A stretch of DNA of 64,000 nt from NCBI GenBank assembly GCA_019117285.1, contig DXAA01000003.1, positions 1-64,000 on the forward strand. Direction: 5' to 3'. Each line of letters begins with the position of its first letter. The stretch's first letter is position 1. Made by a program: the position numbers and the translations under genes. Of the stretch, positions 24,214-32,580 are shown piece by piece. The notes beneath the pieces are model-generated. The model was not told the origin of the DNA. It saw only the letters and a program-made list of their open reading frames with translations, and searched no databases. This DNA comes from Candidatus Limosilactobacillus intestinigallinarum. GTDB lineage: Bacteria > Bacillota > Bacilli > Lactobacillales > Lactobacillaceae.

Positions 24214-24804
24214 TTGATGAAAGTTAACTGCCGCCTGTGCGGTATTGTCAGGTCTGATGGTCGGTGGGGCAACGACTTCACTTGTCCCGGCAACAAGGGA
24301 ACCAAGATAACCACCACGCCAAAGTTGCGGGAAGGTGGCTACGGTAGCTTCGAGGGTGACAGCATTGAAGCCGACAACCAGAAGATCGCCAACGTCTACG
24401 GCTACGCGGACGGTCAACAGTTCCAGCAGCAGACCGGCAAGGACTACTGGAACAAGCTGCAGGACGCCTACCACAAGCTTGATGCGGAGAATTCACAGAA
24501 CACAAAGCTGGCCAAGAACGACCGGGCCGAGAGTTCCAAGCAAGTTCAACAACGGATGACCACCGAACTGAACCACATTGCCAAGACCACGCAGAAGCAG
24601 GGTGGGGGAAACGTCCTCGTGGTTAGCTCGGGGATGTCAATCAACGAGTACCTTTCGACGATGAGCAATAAGTACCAGGGGAAGCCGATGCAAAACGCGG
24701 CGGTCACTAAGCTCGTCTACAAGAACGGTAAACTGCACGTTGACGGCCTGATCGGCACCCTGCATTACGTAAACAAGGGCCAGAAGATCGCCGATAATAA
24801 GTAG
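24214..24804 (+). pseudogene. Secreted histidine phosphatase, degraded (N-terminal deletion and frameshift)
   Basis: From about 24300 the frame reads the second half of a histidine phosphatase (LREGGYGSFEGDS, then NVLVVSSGMSINEYLSTMS and a KNGKLHVDGL tail). The RHG motif region (~80 residues) is absent and the second active-site His is Ser (VSSGMS, normally VSHG). In the +1 frame, 24218-24300 encodes a classic signal peptide (KLTAACAVLSGLMVGGATTS), now out of frame with the ATG. A two-base loss in an A run plus an internal deletion explains both. The displayed 196-residue frame would be cytosolic and inactive. Confidence 0.7.
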
Positions 24805-24853
24805 TTACAATATTGGATGTTCAGTAGCGGATAGTTTAATCATTATTTTAGTG

Positions 24854-24895
24854 CAAAGCGGACCTGCCAGATTTAAGTGGCAGGTCCGCTTTTAA
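24854..24895. terminator. Bidirectional terminator
   Basis: AAGCGGACCTGCCA ... TGGCAGGTCCGCTTTT, 14-bp arms. Confidence 0.85.
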
Positions 24896-24920
24896 GTGAT
24901 GGTGGTAGGAGGCAAGACGC

Positions 24921-25256
24921 TTATTTTGATTCACGGTAGGCACCACGAAATAGCCTATTATGACTGCCGATTCGAATAGCGATCAATACCAGATCTTGGT
25001 CCTTCACCTTGTAAATAACGACAACATCATTCTTGGCGTTCGGCTCGGTACCACGCGGTGTATCACGGAGATGAAATTCGCGATAACCGGCATATTTTCT
25101 TTTAAGATCGTGATCACGAAATTCTGCAGGTAACGGGTCACCACTAAGCAAGATTTCGATTGCCGCCCGGACGTCATCAATAATTGTCGGATCAACCTGT
25201 CCTAAGGATGCTAGGTCCTGATTAAATGTCTTACGGGGTTTGAATTGGTAAAGCAT
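24921..25256 (-). CDS. YafQ/RelE-family type II toxin
   Basis: The 111-residue protein shows LPAEFRDHDLKRKYAGYREF (His-rich YafQ core), VVVIYKV and RIGSHNRLF, the terminal catalytic His segment. Compared with the pair at 12678 it has a ~10-residue insert (RDTPRGTEPNAKND). Its ATG overlaps the antitoxin stop (TGATG). Expected to be an mRNA interferase neutralised by the upstream Phd/YefM-like protein. Confidence 0.82.
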   Translation of the reverse strand: MLYQFKPRKTFNQDLASLGQVDPTIIDDVRAAIEILLSGDPLPAEFRDHDLKRKYAGYREFHLRDTPRGTEPNAKNDVVVIYKVKDQDLVLIAIRIGSHNRLFRGAYRESK

Positions 25257-25552
25257 CACTTTTCACCCGGCTTGAAGCGATTCCAATAATCGTCATTTGC
25301 TTCAACAACGGGATCGTCGGGAAGCACGTGCATATCAATCAGCTTATCCCGGGCGATCGCATAGTCAAGGCTGTCTTCCTTGGCGTTCACTGCATCGAGT
25401 AGTGCGTTTAACTGGTCCTGTGAGATGACGGCAGCGGCCCGTTGATTAGAACGAGCAACCAGGACCGTCTGGTTGTCATCATTGACTTGATCGAGGTAAT
25501 CCTTGATGTGCTTTCGAAAATCGCTCTGCGTAGTTGCGATTGGCATGATCAT
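25256..25552 (-). CDS. Phd/YefM-like antitoxin
   Basis: The 98-residue protein begins MIMPIATTQSDFRKHIKDYL, the DNA-binding fold of Phd/YefM antitoxins, then LVARSNQRAAAVISQDQLNA and an acidic C-terminus DDYWNRFKPGEK. AAAGGAG sits four bases before ATG 25552; ATG 25546 is an alternative. A 6-bp-arm palindrome 14 bases upstream is the likely autoregulatory operator. The pairing of a YefM-type antitoxin with a YafQ-type toxin is a known mix-and-match. Confidence 0.82.
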   Translation of the reverse strand: MIMPIATTQSDFRKHIKDYLDQVNDDNQTVLVARSNQRAAAVISQDQLNALLDAVNAKEDSLDYAIARDKLIDMHVLPDDPVVEANDDYWNRFKPGEK

Positions 25553-25565
25553 CGCGCTCCTTTCT

Positions 25566-25585
25566 ATGTACTTAATATTGTACAT
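25566..25585. promoter_or_regulatory. Toxin-antitoxin operator candidate
   Basis: ATGTAC-TTAATATT-GTACAT palindrome just upstream of the antitoxin; typical position for autorepression. Confidence 0.5.
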
Positions 25586-25595
25586 TATTTTGTAA

Positions 25596-25799
25596 ATAAT
25601 TAGAAGAAATGAGCACGTAGCTAGGTCAAGTATCGTCCGGGATACAGCTGCTAAACCATATGGAGATCCTCGGCGTAAACGCAAACGACGACTTGATGCG
25701 AAAACCCACGCTAAAGAAACCATCAATATTTTCTCATGTAATTATGTTGCCGTTAGGGAAGCCGGCCGCTTCGTCAACAACCTGTCATTAAAATTATAG
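25596..25799 (+). pseudogene. Unidentified gene remnant
   Basis: A plus-strand frame with no start codon reads EHVARSSIVRDTAAKPYGDP then RRKRKRRLDAKTHAKETINI to a TAG at 25797. The basic, protein-like text and lack of start or ribosome-binding site suggest a fragment of a lost gene. Family not recognised. Confidence 0.25.
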
Positions 25800-25825
25800 T
25801 TTTAATGTGACCGAAATAGAGAATC

Positions 25826-26173
25826 CTAGCCCAGCCGTGAATTATCGTGCTCAAACGTCACATCATCCTCATGGTGTTTAAGTGCCCATAAACTCACCTG
25901 GTGTAAGATTGGCGCGATTGTTTTACCTTTCGCCGTCAAAGAATACACAACCTTGATCGGCATTTCGTTGTACTGGTGACGATCGATGATAGAATACGCC
26001 AGCAATTCCTTCAGCGCCAGTGACAAGGCCTGGTCGTTGGCATCCGTCAGCTGACGTAGTTCCTTATGCCGCATTGGCCCGTGGGTCATCAAAGAACAGA
26101 TGATCCGGGTCTTATACTTGCCAGCAAACGCTGAAATGCCGTATTCCAACGATGATCGATAAACTTTTCGCAT
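25826..26173 (-). CDS. HxlR-family (winged helix) transcriptional regulator
   Basis: The 115-residue protein has the HxlR pattern: FAGKYKTRIICSLMTHGPMR, HKELRQLTDANDQALSLALK (recognition helix) and the wing VVYSLTAKGKTI. Start is ATG 26173 eight bases after GGGGG. It lies downstream of the AhpD-like pseudogene and the SDR gene on the same strand and probably senses reactive electrophiles for that group. Confidence 0.88.
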   Translation of the reverse strand: MRKVYRSSLEYGISAFAGKYKTRIICSLMTHGPMRHKELRQLTDANDQALSLALKELLAYSIIDRHQYNEMPIKVVYSLTAKGKTIAPILHQVSLWALKHHEDDVTFEHDNSRLG

Positions 26174-26239
26174 ACTAATAACCCCCAAAATAAAAAGAAT
26201 GACTTCGATGCCATTCTTTTTATAACCAATTTATGCTAT

Positions 26240-26618
26240 TTAAGCAAGGTGCTTGCCAAAGAATTGTTCCACGGCTGCAATAGCTTTACTGCCATAGATC
26301 ATCCCCGGGCCACCGCTCATCATCATGCCAACCTTGATCGTTTCGATGACTTCTTGCTCCGTGGCGCCTTTCTTAATGGCACTGTTGGTGTGTGATGTGA
26401 TGCAACCCTCACAACGAATGGCGATTGACACGGCCAACGCCATCAGTTCCTTCGTCTTAGAGTTCGATGGCCCCGTCAGCCACCGCATCCTTGTGCATGG
26501 CCATGAAGCCCTTGGCCGTGTCACCAGTGTTTTTGAACAGGGTAACTTCATTTGCGGCATTTTCAGCGAGAATATCGGGATAATGCGTTACCCGATGCGT
26601 GTCAGAATAATAGCCCAT
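26240..26618 (-). pseudogene. Carboxymuconolactone decarboxylase/AhpD-like protein, frameshifted
   Basis: Starting at ATG 26618 behind AAAGGAGATG, the frame reads MGYYSDTHRVTHYPDILAEN then NTGDTAKGFMAMHKDAVADG AIEL and hits TAA at 26457-26459. Moving one base forward restores KTKELMALAVSIAIRCEGCI with the CxxC redox pair and continues to the normal end at 26240. A single extra base near 26456-26460 therefore breaks an otherwise intact ~125-residue gene. The arrangement CTC-TAA-G also resembles a +1 shift site, but simple mutation is more likely. Confidence 0.85.
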
Positions 26619-26745
26619 AATTAGCATCTCCTTTGTGATCTATGATCAGTCTATTGGCTTGTGAAAGCTTTTTCAATGTTTTATCACAAAGTTGACCTAC
26701 TCCAATTTGCTTGAGTATTTGCTGCCACTGGGTGTCCACAGCAGC

Positions 26746-26777
26746 AAAGGCCCCACCGACCTGATGCCGGTGAGGCC
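26746..26777 (-). terminator. Terminator of the SDR gene
   Basis: GGCCTCACCG...CGGTGGGGCC on the minus strand followed by a short T run. Confidence 0.5.
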
Positions 26778-26787
26778 CATGCAACCG

Positions 26788-27612
26788 TTACTTCTTCAAA
26801 ATATCGTGGATGTTCTTCTCGGGAACAAAGGAGTTGGTTGACCAGCCACCATCAATCACGAGGTCGGAACCGGTCATGAACTTGGTCTCATCTGATGCCA
26901 GATAAACGAAGGCATAACCAATGTCATCGGCTTCCCCGGCGTACGGTGGCAAATTGATCCGCCCCTGATGAAGCTTGCCCATGGCTGCTTGGCTATCAAC
27001 GCCGGAGTCCTTAACCATCTGGGTAAAGATCGGCCCTGGGTTAACGTTATTAACCCGGATGTTATACTGGGCATACCACTGTGCTGCATGCCGCGTCATG
27101 GCGTCAACCGCCCCCTTGGAGGCGCTATAGGAGACACTACCGGCATCGGAGTAGCCACCCATCAATGCCGCAACCGAGGAGGTGTTGATAATCGAGCCCT
27201 TGCCCTGACCATCGTTGTTCTTCATCATTACCGGGATGACATACTTCATCCCCAGCCAGACCCCCTTGGCGTTAACGTTCATGATGGCATCCCAGTCATC
27301 TTCGGACGTCTCCAGAATGCTCTTGGTGACGTGGGCGCCTGCATTGTTAACCAGGACGTCAACCGTCCCGTACTTGGCAACCGTCGCCTTAACCACCCGC
27401 TGCCAGTCCGCTGCCTTGGAAACGTCCAACAATTCCGTGGTGATTTCACCACCAGCATCGATATACGGCTGGACATTCTTCTCCAAATCGCCGTGCCTAT
27501 GATCAGTTGCCACAACCTTGGCACCTTCGCGAGCCATCAGTTTGACCCCGGAGAGGCCCATGCCGTGTGCGGCTCCCGTAATAATAACGACCTTACCATC
27601 TAGACGACCCAT
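26788..27612 (-). CDS. Short-chain dehydrogenase/reductase
   Basis: The 274-residue classical SDR has TGAAHGMG (12-19), NNAG (89-92), Asn113, a Ser at 145/146 (NTSSVAAL) and Tyr162-x3-Lys166 (YSASK). Similar enzymes in lactobacilli include (R)-specific alcohol dehydrogenases and 3-oxoacyl reductases; substrate unknown. ATG 27612 follows AAAGGAAA. A perfect cre box overlaps its promoter, so expression should fall when preferred sugars are present. Confidence 0.9.
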   Translation of the reverse strand: MGRLDGKVVIITGAAHGMGLSGVKLMAREGAKVVATDHRHGDLEKNVQPYIDAGGEITTELLDVSKAADWQRVVKATVAKYGTVDVLVNNAGAHVTKSILETSEDDWDAIMNVNAKGVWLGMKYVIPVMMKNNDGQGKGSIINTSSVAALMGGYSDAGSVSYSASKGAVDAMTRHAAQWYAQYNIRVNNVNPGPIFTQMVKDSGVDSQAAMGKLHQGRINLPPYAGEADDIGYAFVYLASDETKFMTGSDLVIDGGWSTNSFVPEKNIHDILKK

Positions 27613-27660
27613 AATGATCATTTCCTTTCTAAGTATCTATTATCATTGTAGCACAGATCG

Positions 27661-27674
27661 TGAAAGCGTTAACA
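27661..27674 (+). promoter_or_regulatory. cre (CcpA) box over the SDR promoter
   Basis: TGAAAGCGTTAACA matches the cre pattern TGWAANCGNTNWCA at every position. On the minus strand it overlaps a -35-like GTTAAC 17 bases before TACAAT. Confidence 0.7.
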
Positions 27675-27754
27675 AATAAAGGCTTGCTAGGGAGCCGGTT
27701 CTCCAGAATCCAGCTGATCATCCCCGGTAATTCTTCCCTTCCTGACGTTTGCAA

Positions 27755-27793
27755 GAAAAAAGTCGCGCAACATTTAGCTTGTTGACGCGACTC
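27755..27793 (-). terminator. Terminator of the zinc-ribbon gene
   Basis: GAGTCGCG...CGCGACTTTTTT on the minus strand, following the stop at 27802. Confidence 0.8.
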
Positions 27794-27801
27794 TTTCATC
27801 C

Positions 27802-27966
27802 TTATTCATCGACCTGTTTGAGTTCGGTTCGGCAATAGTAACAGTTAAGATGGCCATACTTCTTCAGGATATGCCTAAGCTGGTGATGGTTAAATTCGTA
27901 GTGCTCATGACAGTTTGGACAGACAAAATAATACTTTCTAGTTAATAGTTTCAGTAACGTCCCCAT
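27802..27966 (-). CDS. Small zinc-ribbon protein (54 aa)
   Basis: A 54-residue protein begins MGTLLKLLTRKYYFVCPNCH and ends LNCYYCRTELKQVDE. Two CxxC pairs (Cys16/19 and Cys42/45) make a zinc ribbon separated by a His-rich helix. AAGGG precedes the ATG and a terminator follows the stop, so it is a real independent gene. No function can be named; zinc-ribbon proteins of this size often bind RNA polymerase, ribosomes or nucleic acid. Confidence 0.7.
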   Translation of the reverse strand: MGTLLKLLTRKYYFVCPNCHEHYEFNHHQLRHILKKYGHLNCYYCRTELKQVDE

Positions 27967-28127
27967 TATCCCTTAATTCTCCATAAATCTATTATTTACA
28001 TAGATACCATACACTAGACTGCCCCATCAGGCAAGCTTTTCCCCGTTTTTAACAAGCACCCACTGCTGGAGAGTTACCGTAACTATGCTAGAATGGAGAT
28101 AACAATTTTAATAAGGAGGAATCAGCT

Positions 28128-28976
28128 ATGCAAACCATTCAGATTGGGGAAGCCACCCTGCCTACTGTCGGTATCGGTACCTGGCACATTGGGGATGATC
28201 CCCAAAAACGGCCTGATGAAATACAGGCCATCCGGACGGCCATCGATGGCGGAGCAACCGTCATCGACACGGCCGAGATGTATGGGATGGGTCGTGCCGA
28301 GGGAGTCGTCAAGGAGGCCATCACCGGCTATTCCCGGGACCAGCTCTACATCATCGATAAGGTCCTGCCAGAGAACGCCAGTCATCGTCAGCTGGAACGC
28401 AGCCTCGACCAGAGCCTCAAACGGGTGGGAACTGACTACTTCGACCTCTACCTCCTCCACTGGCGGGGAGCGATCCCCCTGGCGGAAACCGTCACGGAGC
28501 TAGAGAAAATGGTAGCCAAGGGGAAGATCCGCCACTGGGGGGTCTCCAACTTTGACGTCGCCGACCTCCACGAGCTCTGGCAGCTACCGGCCGGTCCGCA
28601 CTGTGTCGCCAACGAGGACCTCTACAACCTTGACGAACGCGGTATCGAGTTTGACCTCCTCCCCCTGATGCGAAAACACCAGCTGCCCCTGATCGCTTAT
28701 TCGCCGTTGGCCCAGGCCGACACCATCTCCGGCCGGCTGACGACTGATCCGCTTCTTCGGGAACTGGCCACTAACCACCAGGCCAGTGTCTACCAGGTCA
28801 TGCTCGCCTGGACCTTGCGCCACGGCAATACCCTGGCTATCCCCAAGGCCGGCACCCCGGCGCACGCCCGCGCCAATATTCAGGCGGGGAACCTGACTTT
28901 CACCGCCGACGAGCTGGCGGCCCTGGCCAAGCGCTTCCCGGCCCCGACCAGCAAGCAACCGTTGGCCACCCTTTAA
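28128..28976 (+). CDS. Aldo/keto reductase
   Basis: The 282-residue AKR has the tetrad Asp47/Tyr52 (VIDTAEMYGMGRAE), Lys78 (IDKVLP) and His111 (YLLHWRG), with IPKAGTPAHARAN near the end for NADP. It is closest in style to YtbE/YeaE-type reductases and is only distantly like the enzyme at 1402. AAGGAGGA precedes the ATG. Monocistronic; substrate unknown. Confidence 0.9.
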   Translation: MQTIQIGEATLPTVGIGTWHIGDDPQKRPDEIQAIRTAIDGGATVIDTAEMYGMGRAEGVVKEAITGYSRDQLYIIDKVLPENASHRQLERSLDQSLKRVGTDYFDLYLLHWRGAIPLAETVTELEKMVAKGKIRHWGVSNFDVADLHELWQLPAGPHCVANEDLYNLDERGIEFDLLPLMRKHQLPLIAYSPLAQADTISGRLTTDPLLRELATNHQASVYQVMLAWTLRHGNTLAIPKAGTPAHARANIQAGNLTFTADELAALAKRFPAPTSKQPLATL

Positions 28977-28983
28977 AACAGTT

Positions 28984-29019
28984 AAGCCACCCGTCGGTAT
29001 CACTACCTAGACAGGTGGC
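28984..29019. terminator. Bidirectional terminator
   Basis: AGCCACC...GGTGGCT arms between convergent genes. Confidence 0.7.
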
Positions 29020-29025
29020 TTTAAT

Positions 29026-29316
29026 TTAATTCTGCTTGGCCAACATCACGTTCCCGTTGGCGGGGTTACCGTACACGGTGTACTTGCCGTTGAGCTTGAT
29101 CACCGGGGTTGCCGCACCGAGCTTTAGGCCTCGGATGGTGTAATCACCGTCGAACTCGCCCACCTTCTCAAAGAGGGCGGGGATGGTCGTCTGGTCAGTG
29201 ACGATGACCTCGAACTCACCGTCAACCCCACCGTTGCTAAACTGCACCGTGGTCCCGTCGGCCCGTTCCAGCGTTACTTGACCGGTGGTGGTTGATTGTT
29301 TGATCTCCTGTTGCAC
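29026..29316 (-). CDS. Small beta-rich protein, unknown function
   Basis: A 96-residue protein starting at GTG 29316 behind AAGGAGCG, which lies within the last codons of the upstream dehydrogenase (3-base gap), so the two are co-translated. The sequence alternates short strands (QVTLERADGTTVQF, DYTIRGLKLG, KYTVYGNPANGNVML). Not recognised. The tight link suggests a partner or accessory role for the dehydrogenase. Confidence 0.65.
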   Translation of the reverse strand: MQQEIKQSTTTGQVTLERADGTTVQFSNGGVDGEFEVIVTDQTTIPALFEKVGEFDGDYTIRGLKLGAATPVIKLNGKYTVYGNPANGNVMLAKQN

Positions 29317-29319
29317 TGT

Positions 29320-30273
29320 TTAACGCTCCTTCTTCTCCTGGTCATGCTTGAGCTGGGTGAGGAGTTCCCGGTCCCGGTCGGCAACGACCTGCTGTCCGGC
29401 ATCCCCCTGCCAGTCATAGAAGCCCTGGCCAGATTTTAGCCCCAGTTTACCACGGTCCACCAGCTTTGCAAGAGTGGGATCAGTCCCAGTATTATTGGCC
29501 AGGTCTGCATAGAGGTAGGCGCTGATGTTCTTGAAGACGTCTAACCCACCCAGGTCGGCACTGGCGATTGGCCCGACCAGGTTCCACCGCCGGCCGAGGC
29601 TGTACTTGATGATGTCGTCAACGGCCGCCGGACTGGCAATTCCCGCGTCAACGATGTGGAAGGCTTCCCGGAGGACGGCCAACTGGATCCGGTTACCGAC
29701 GAAGCCAAGGGCCTCCTTCTTGAGGGGTACCGCGTGCTTGCCAATCTTGTTCATCAAGGCTACCGTCAGGTCAACCGTTTCCGGGCTGGTGTCCTTGCCC
29801 GGCACCACCTCCACCAGCGGCATCAGCTGGGCCGGGTTCCAGAAGTGGGCCACCACGAACCGTGCCGGATGCTTGAGGACACTCTGGAGGGCGGTTGGGC
29901 TCAGCCCCGACGTGTTGGTAGCCAGCACCGTCTCTGGGCCAACCTGACCTTCAATTTCTTGCCAGACCGCCTGCTTGACCTGCTGGTCTTCCACAATCGA
30001 CTCAATCACGAAGTCACTATCCCGGCAGGCTGCCGCCAGATCGGTGGTCGGCGTAATGCGCGCCAGGATCGTTGTCGGTTCTTCACTCAGCAACCCGGCC
30101 TCCTGGAAGGTCGTCAGGTCGTGTTCAATTGCTTTCTGCCCGCGTTGGAGGCCGGCCATTGAATGATCGTACAGGCGGACCGGGTAGCCGGCCAGGGCAA
30201 ACTGGAGGGCCGTTGCGTGCCCCATCGTCCCGGCACCAACGTTGGTAATCGTCTTGATGTCTGTTAGCTTCAT
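29320..30273 (-). CDS. 3-hydroxyacyl-CoA dehydrogenase family (HBDH / L-gulonate dehydrogenase-like)
   Basis: The 317-residue enzyme has an N-terminal Rossmann loop NVGAGTMG, then NTSGLSPT, the catalytic VAHFWNPAQLMPLVEVVPG (His and Glu) and the C-terminal dimer domain GFVGNRIQLAVLREAFHIVD with GRRWNLVGPIASADLGGLD. The FWNP variant and the tail resemble lambda-crystallin/L-gulonate 3-dehydrogenase as much as 3-hydroxybutyryl-CoA dehydrogenase. Without other beta-oxidation genes nearby, a hydroxy-acid oxidation role is plausible. Confidence 0.82.
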   Translation of the reverse strand: MKLTDIKTITNVGAGTMGHATALQFALAGYPVRLYDHSMAGLQRGQKAIEHDLTTFQEAGLLSEEPTTILARITPTTDLAAACRDSDFVIESIVEDQQVKQAVWQEIEGQVGPETVLATNTSGLSPTALQSVLKHPARFVVAHFWNPAQLMPLVEVVPGKDTSPETVDLTVALMNKIGKHAVPLKKEALGFVGNRIQLAVLREAFHIVDAGIASPAAVDDIIKYSLGRRWNLVGPIASADLGGLDVFKNISAYLYADLANNTGTDPTLAKLVDRGKLGLKSGQGFYDWQGDAGQQVVADRDRELLTQLKHDQEKKER

Positions 30274-30367
30274 CTGATAACACCCCTTTGTTCATTTGGT
30301 AACCTAATTATACCATTTCCCGGTCCGGGAACGGCCAATGTGGTACCATAATGGCGAAGGTGATCAG

Positions 30368-30934
30368 ATGACCGACAAACACTTAAAATACATCAGCAAG
30401 AAGATGTCCTACGCCCTACGCCACAACCCAGGTAAGTATGGAATCCAACTTGACGAATACGGCTACACGGACCTCGCCCACTTCATTGCCGCCCTCAACC
30501 GGGTCCACCACCTGGCGCTGACCCGGGGTGACATTGCGGCGGTGATTGCCCACAGCGATAAGCAGCGCTTTGAGATTAAGGGCGACCGCATCTGCGCCCT
30601 GTACGGCCACTCGATTCCGGGCATCATCCACCACCAGGTCGCCACCCCACCGGCCATCCTCTATCATGGGACCGCCCGCCGTTTCCTACCCAGCATCAGG
30701 AAACTTGGCCTGCTGCCGATGCAACGTCAGTTTGTCCACCTCTCAACGGACATTCAGACCGCCCACCAGGTGGGGTCTCGCCACGACAGCCACCCCATAA
30801 TCCTAACGATTGATACCCGGGCAGCCCAGACGGCCGGAATCCAGTTCTACGTCGGCAACGACCAGATCTGGCTAGCCGACGAGATTCCGGCCCAGTTCCT
30901 GCATGGTTGGCCAAAAAAATCAGAAAATTCCTAA
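30368..30934 (+). CDS. kptA: RNA 2'-phosphotransferase (Tpt1/KptA family)
   Basis: The 188-residue enzyme removes a 2'-phosphate from RNA using NAD+. The Arg-His-Arg-Arg tetrad is visible: Arg18-His19 (YALRHNPG), Arg67 (KQRFEI), Arg120 (PMQRQFVHLS), with the NAD-binding LYHGTARRFL (99-108). ATG 30368 is used because GAAGGTGA precedes it. Bacteria lack the tRNA splicing pathway that makes the usual substrate, so its role is unclear; it sits just upstream of tRNA-Pro. Confidence 0.92.
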   Translation: MTDKHLKYISKKMSYALRHNPGKYGIQLDEYGYTDLAHFIAALNRVHHLALTRGDIAAVIAHSDKQRFEIKGDRICALYGHSIPGIIHHQVATPPAILYHGTARRFLPSIRKLGLLPMQRQFVHLSTDIQTAHQVGSRHDSHPIILTIDTRAAQTAGIQFYVGNDQIWLADEIPAQFLHGWPKKSENS

Positions 30935-31001
30935 AAAGGCCTTTACGAACCGCCCATTTCTTGATAATATAATACTCGTTCGTTGCGAACGGATATGATT
31001 T

Positions 31002-31075
31002 CGGAAAATAGCTCAGCTTGGTAGAGCACCTGGTTTGGGACCAGGGGGTCGCAGGTTCGAATCCTGTTTTTCCGA
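31002..31075 (+). tRNA. tRNA-Pro (anticodon TGG)
   Basis: Acceptor CGGAAAA/TTTTCCG + A, anticodon arm CCTGGTTTGGGACCAGG, T-arm GCAGGTTCGAATCCTGT. Confidence 0.95.
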
Positions 31076-31097
31076 TTTTTTTATTTTTAAACGAAAT

Positions 31098-31133
31098 AAG
31101 CGCCTGACCGATTAGCAGTCAGGCGCTTTTCTT
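31098..31133. terminator. Bidirectional terminator
   Basis: AAGCGCCTGAC...GTCAGGCGCTTTT; serves tRNA-Pro and the convergent ECF gene. Confidence 0.85.
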
Positions 31134-31629
31134 ATTGCATTCGTTTGCGCAGGTGCGGTACCAGCCAGAGGGCCAGGGCCCCACCGATGACCCCCTGCAG
31201 GAGGTTGCCACCGATGCTCAGGATGCCGACCATCCAGGTGTGGTACATGAAGGAGTCACTGAAAAAGTAACAGGCGGCCATGACGACCACCCCAGCCACT
31301 AGGGCCAGACATTGGTAGCCCCGCCGGCTACCGGCTCGCCGTGCCAGGTAACCGGTCGTCAGGCCCTCCAGTCCGTGGGCGATCAGGGAAAACAGGGCGT
31401 ACTGAGGATAGCCGGATAACAGGTCTAAAAACATCCCCCCGAAGCCCCCGACGGCCGTTCCATAGGCGGGCCCCAATAGCACGGCCGCGATCAGGATCCC
31501 GGCGTCACAGAGGTTGATGTAGCCGTGGGTCCAGGGGATCGGAATGACAAAGAACCGTCCCAGCACCACCGATAGGGCCAGCAGGAGGGCCGCCAGGGTC
31601 AGCCGCCGTAAGCGTTGGTTATTCTTCAT
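31132..31629 (-). CDS. ECF transporter S component
   Basis: The 165-residue protein starts at ATG 31629 (GAGGAGG upstream) overlapping the preceding stop. It has about six hydrophobic helices with [20 protein letters not shown] early and [20 protein letters not shown] in the middle, the pattern of group II ECF substrate-binding subunits (HmpT/PdxU2-like) that use a shared energising module. Vitamin-like substrate, possibly a thiamin or pyridoxine precursor. Co-transcribed with a UPF0340 protein. Confidence 0.85.
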   Translation of the reverse strand: MKNNQRLRRLTLAALLLALSVVLGRFFVIPIPWTHGYINLCDAGILIAAVLLGPAYGTAVGGFGGMFLDLLSGYPQYALFSLIAHGLEGLTTGYLARRAGSRRGYQCLALVAGVVVMAACYFFSDSFMYHTWMVGILSIGGNLLQGVIGGALALWLVPHLRKRMQ

Positions 31630-32230
31630 GAGCATCCTCCTCATGTTGGTTGAAGGGGTCCCAGGTGTACTTAGCCCGGGGCCCACCGATGTACTTCGGT
31701 CGTGAGGACAGGTAGGTCGTGTGGGCTGCCCCAATCGTCTTGACTGACGTCCGGACCGGGACCTGGACGAACTTGACCTGCATCCCGATCGCCGTATCAC
31801 CGATATCCATACCGGCGTGGGCCTGGATGTGCTCAACCTCGATCGGGTCCGTGAAGTTCTCGAAGGCCGCAATCTGGCCGGCACCACCGGCGTGAATTTG
31901 CGGGTAGACCATGACCTGCTCGAGGCCGTACTCCTTGGCCACCGCCCGTTCCACCACCAGGGCCCGGTTGATATGCTGGCATCCCTGGACGGCCAGGTGG
32001 ATGCCCAGCGGGCGCAGGGTATCCAGAATCGTTTTGACGATTGCCCGGCCGATCTCAATGCTGGAATCGTTGCCGATCTTCTTCCCCTGGACCTCGCTTG
32101 TGCTCAGGCCGAGGACGAAGAGATCACCGGTCGCCAGGTGGGCCTGGTCGAGCAGTTCATCCAGGCCCTGCTTTGTCTCTTGCTTGATTTGGTTCAAATC
32201 TACCATCTGATCAATCACGCTTTCTCTCAT
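31619..32230 (-). CDS. UPF0340 family protein (TIGR01440)
   Basis: The 203-residue cytoplasmic protein contains [38 protein letters not shown] and [14 protein letters not shown], all typical of UPF0340/DUF436. Function unknown. It overlaps the ECF S component by 11 bases, so the two are translationally coupled, which hints at a role around the transported compound. Confidence 0.9.
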   Translation of the reverse strand: MRESVIDQMVDLNQIKQETKQGLDELLDQAHLATGDLFVLGLSTSEVQGKKIGNDSSIEIGRAIVKTILDTLRPLGIHLAVQGCQHINRALVVERAVAKEYGLEQVMVYPQIHAGGAGQIAAFENFTDPIEVEHIQAHAGMDIGDTAIGMQVKFVQVPVRTSVKTIGAAHTTYLSSRPKYIGGPRAKYTWDPFNQHEEDAHEE

Positions 32231-32270
32231 GTTTTTCTCATCAATTGTTAATCATTTTAACACAGTCAAA

Positions 32271-32308
32271 GAAGACCGTCACCTCGCACGCGAAATGACG
32301 GCCTATTT
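32271..32308 (-). terminator. Terminator of the 32313 gene
   Basis: CCGTCA...TGACGG stem on the minus strand, T-rich tail. Confidence 0.65.
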
Positions 32309-32312
32309 TCTT

Positions 32313-32552
32313 TTATCGCGGATCCGGATCGGCCCGCTTGACCAATTGCATGATCAGGTAGTCCCGGGCGTCCTTCTCCGACATCTGAACCCCGTTGATC
32401 GTCAGCGGACCATCGTTTAGCTCGGTGGCGTCCCCCTTCCCCTTCAGGATCCGATCAACCATTTCCGGATTATCGTAATACCGATCCAACAGTTCTGCCG
32501 TTGACAGCTGCCGTAAGACCTCGGCGTAAGCCTTATTCTTCTCCATTCGCAT
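32313..32552 (-). CDS. Small helical protein, unknown function
   Basis: A 79-residue protein starting at ATG 32552, seven bases after GGGGGAG. Charged helices (YAEVLRQLSTAELLDRYYDN) and MSEKDARDYLIMQLVKRADP at the C-terminus. Not recognised. It is divergent from xerS with its own TATAAT box (minus, 32588-32593). Confidence 0.6.
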   Translation of the reverse strand: MRMEKNKAYAEVLRQLSTAELLDRYYDNPEMVDRILKGKGDATELNDGPLTINGVQMSEKDARDYLIMQLVKRADPDPR

Positions 32553-32580
32553 ATCGAAGCTCCCCCTCGTTTAGTTAATT

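Noticed and set aside
26602..26784. Minus-strand 60-aa frame between SDR and the AhpD-like gene
   Set aside because: It crosses the SDR terminator and the AhpD-like ribosome-binding site and has no initiation signal.
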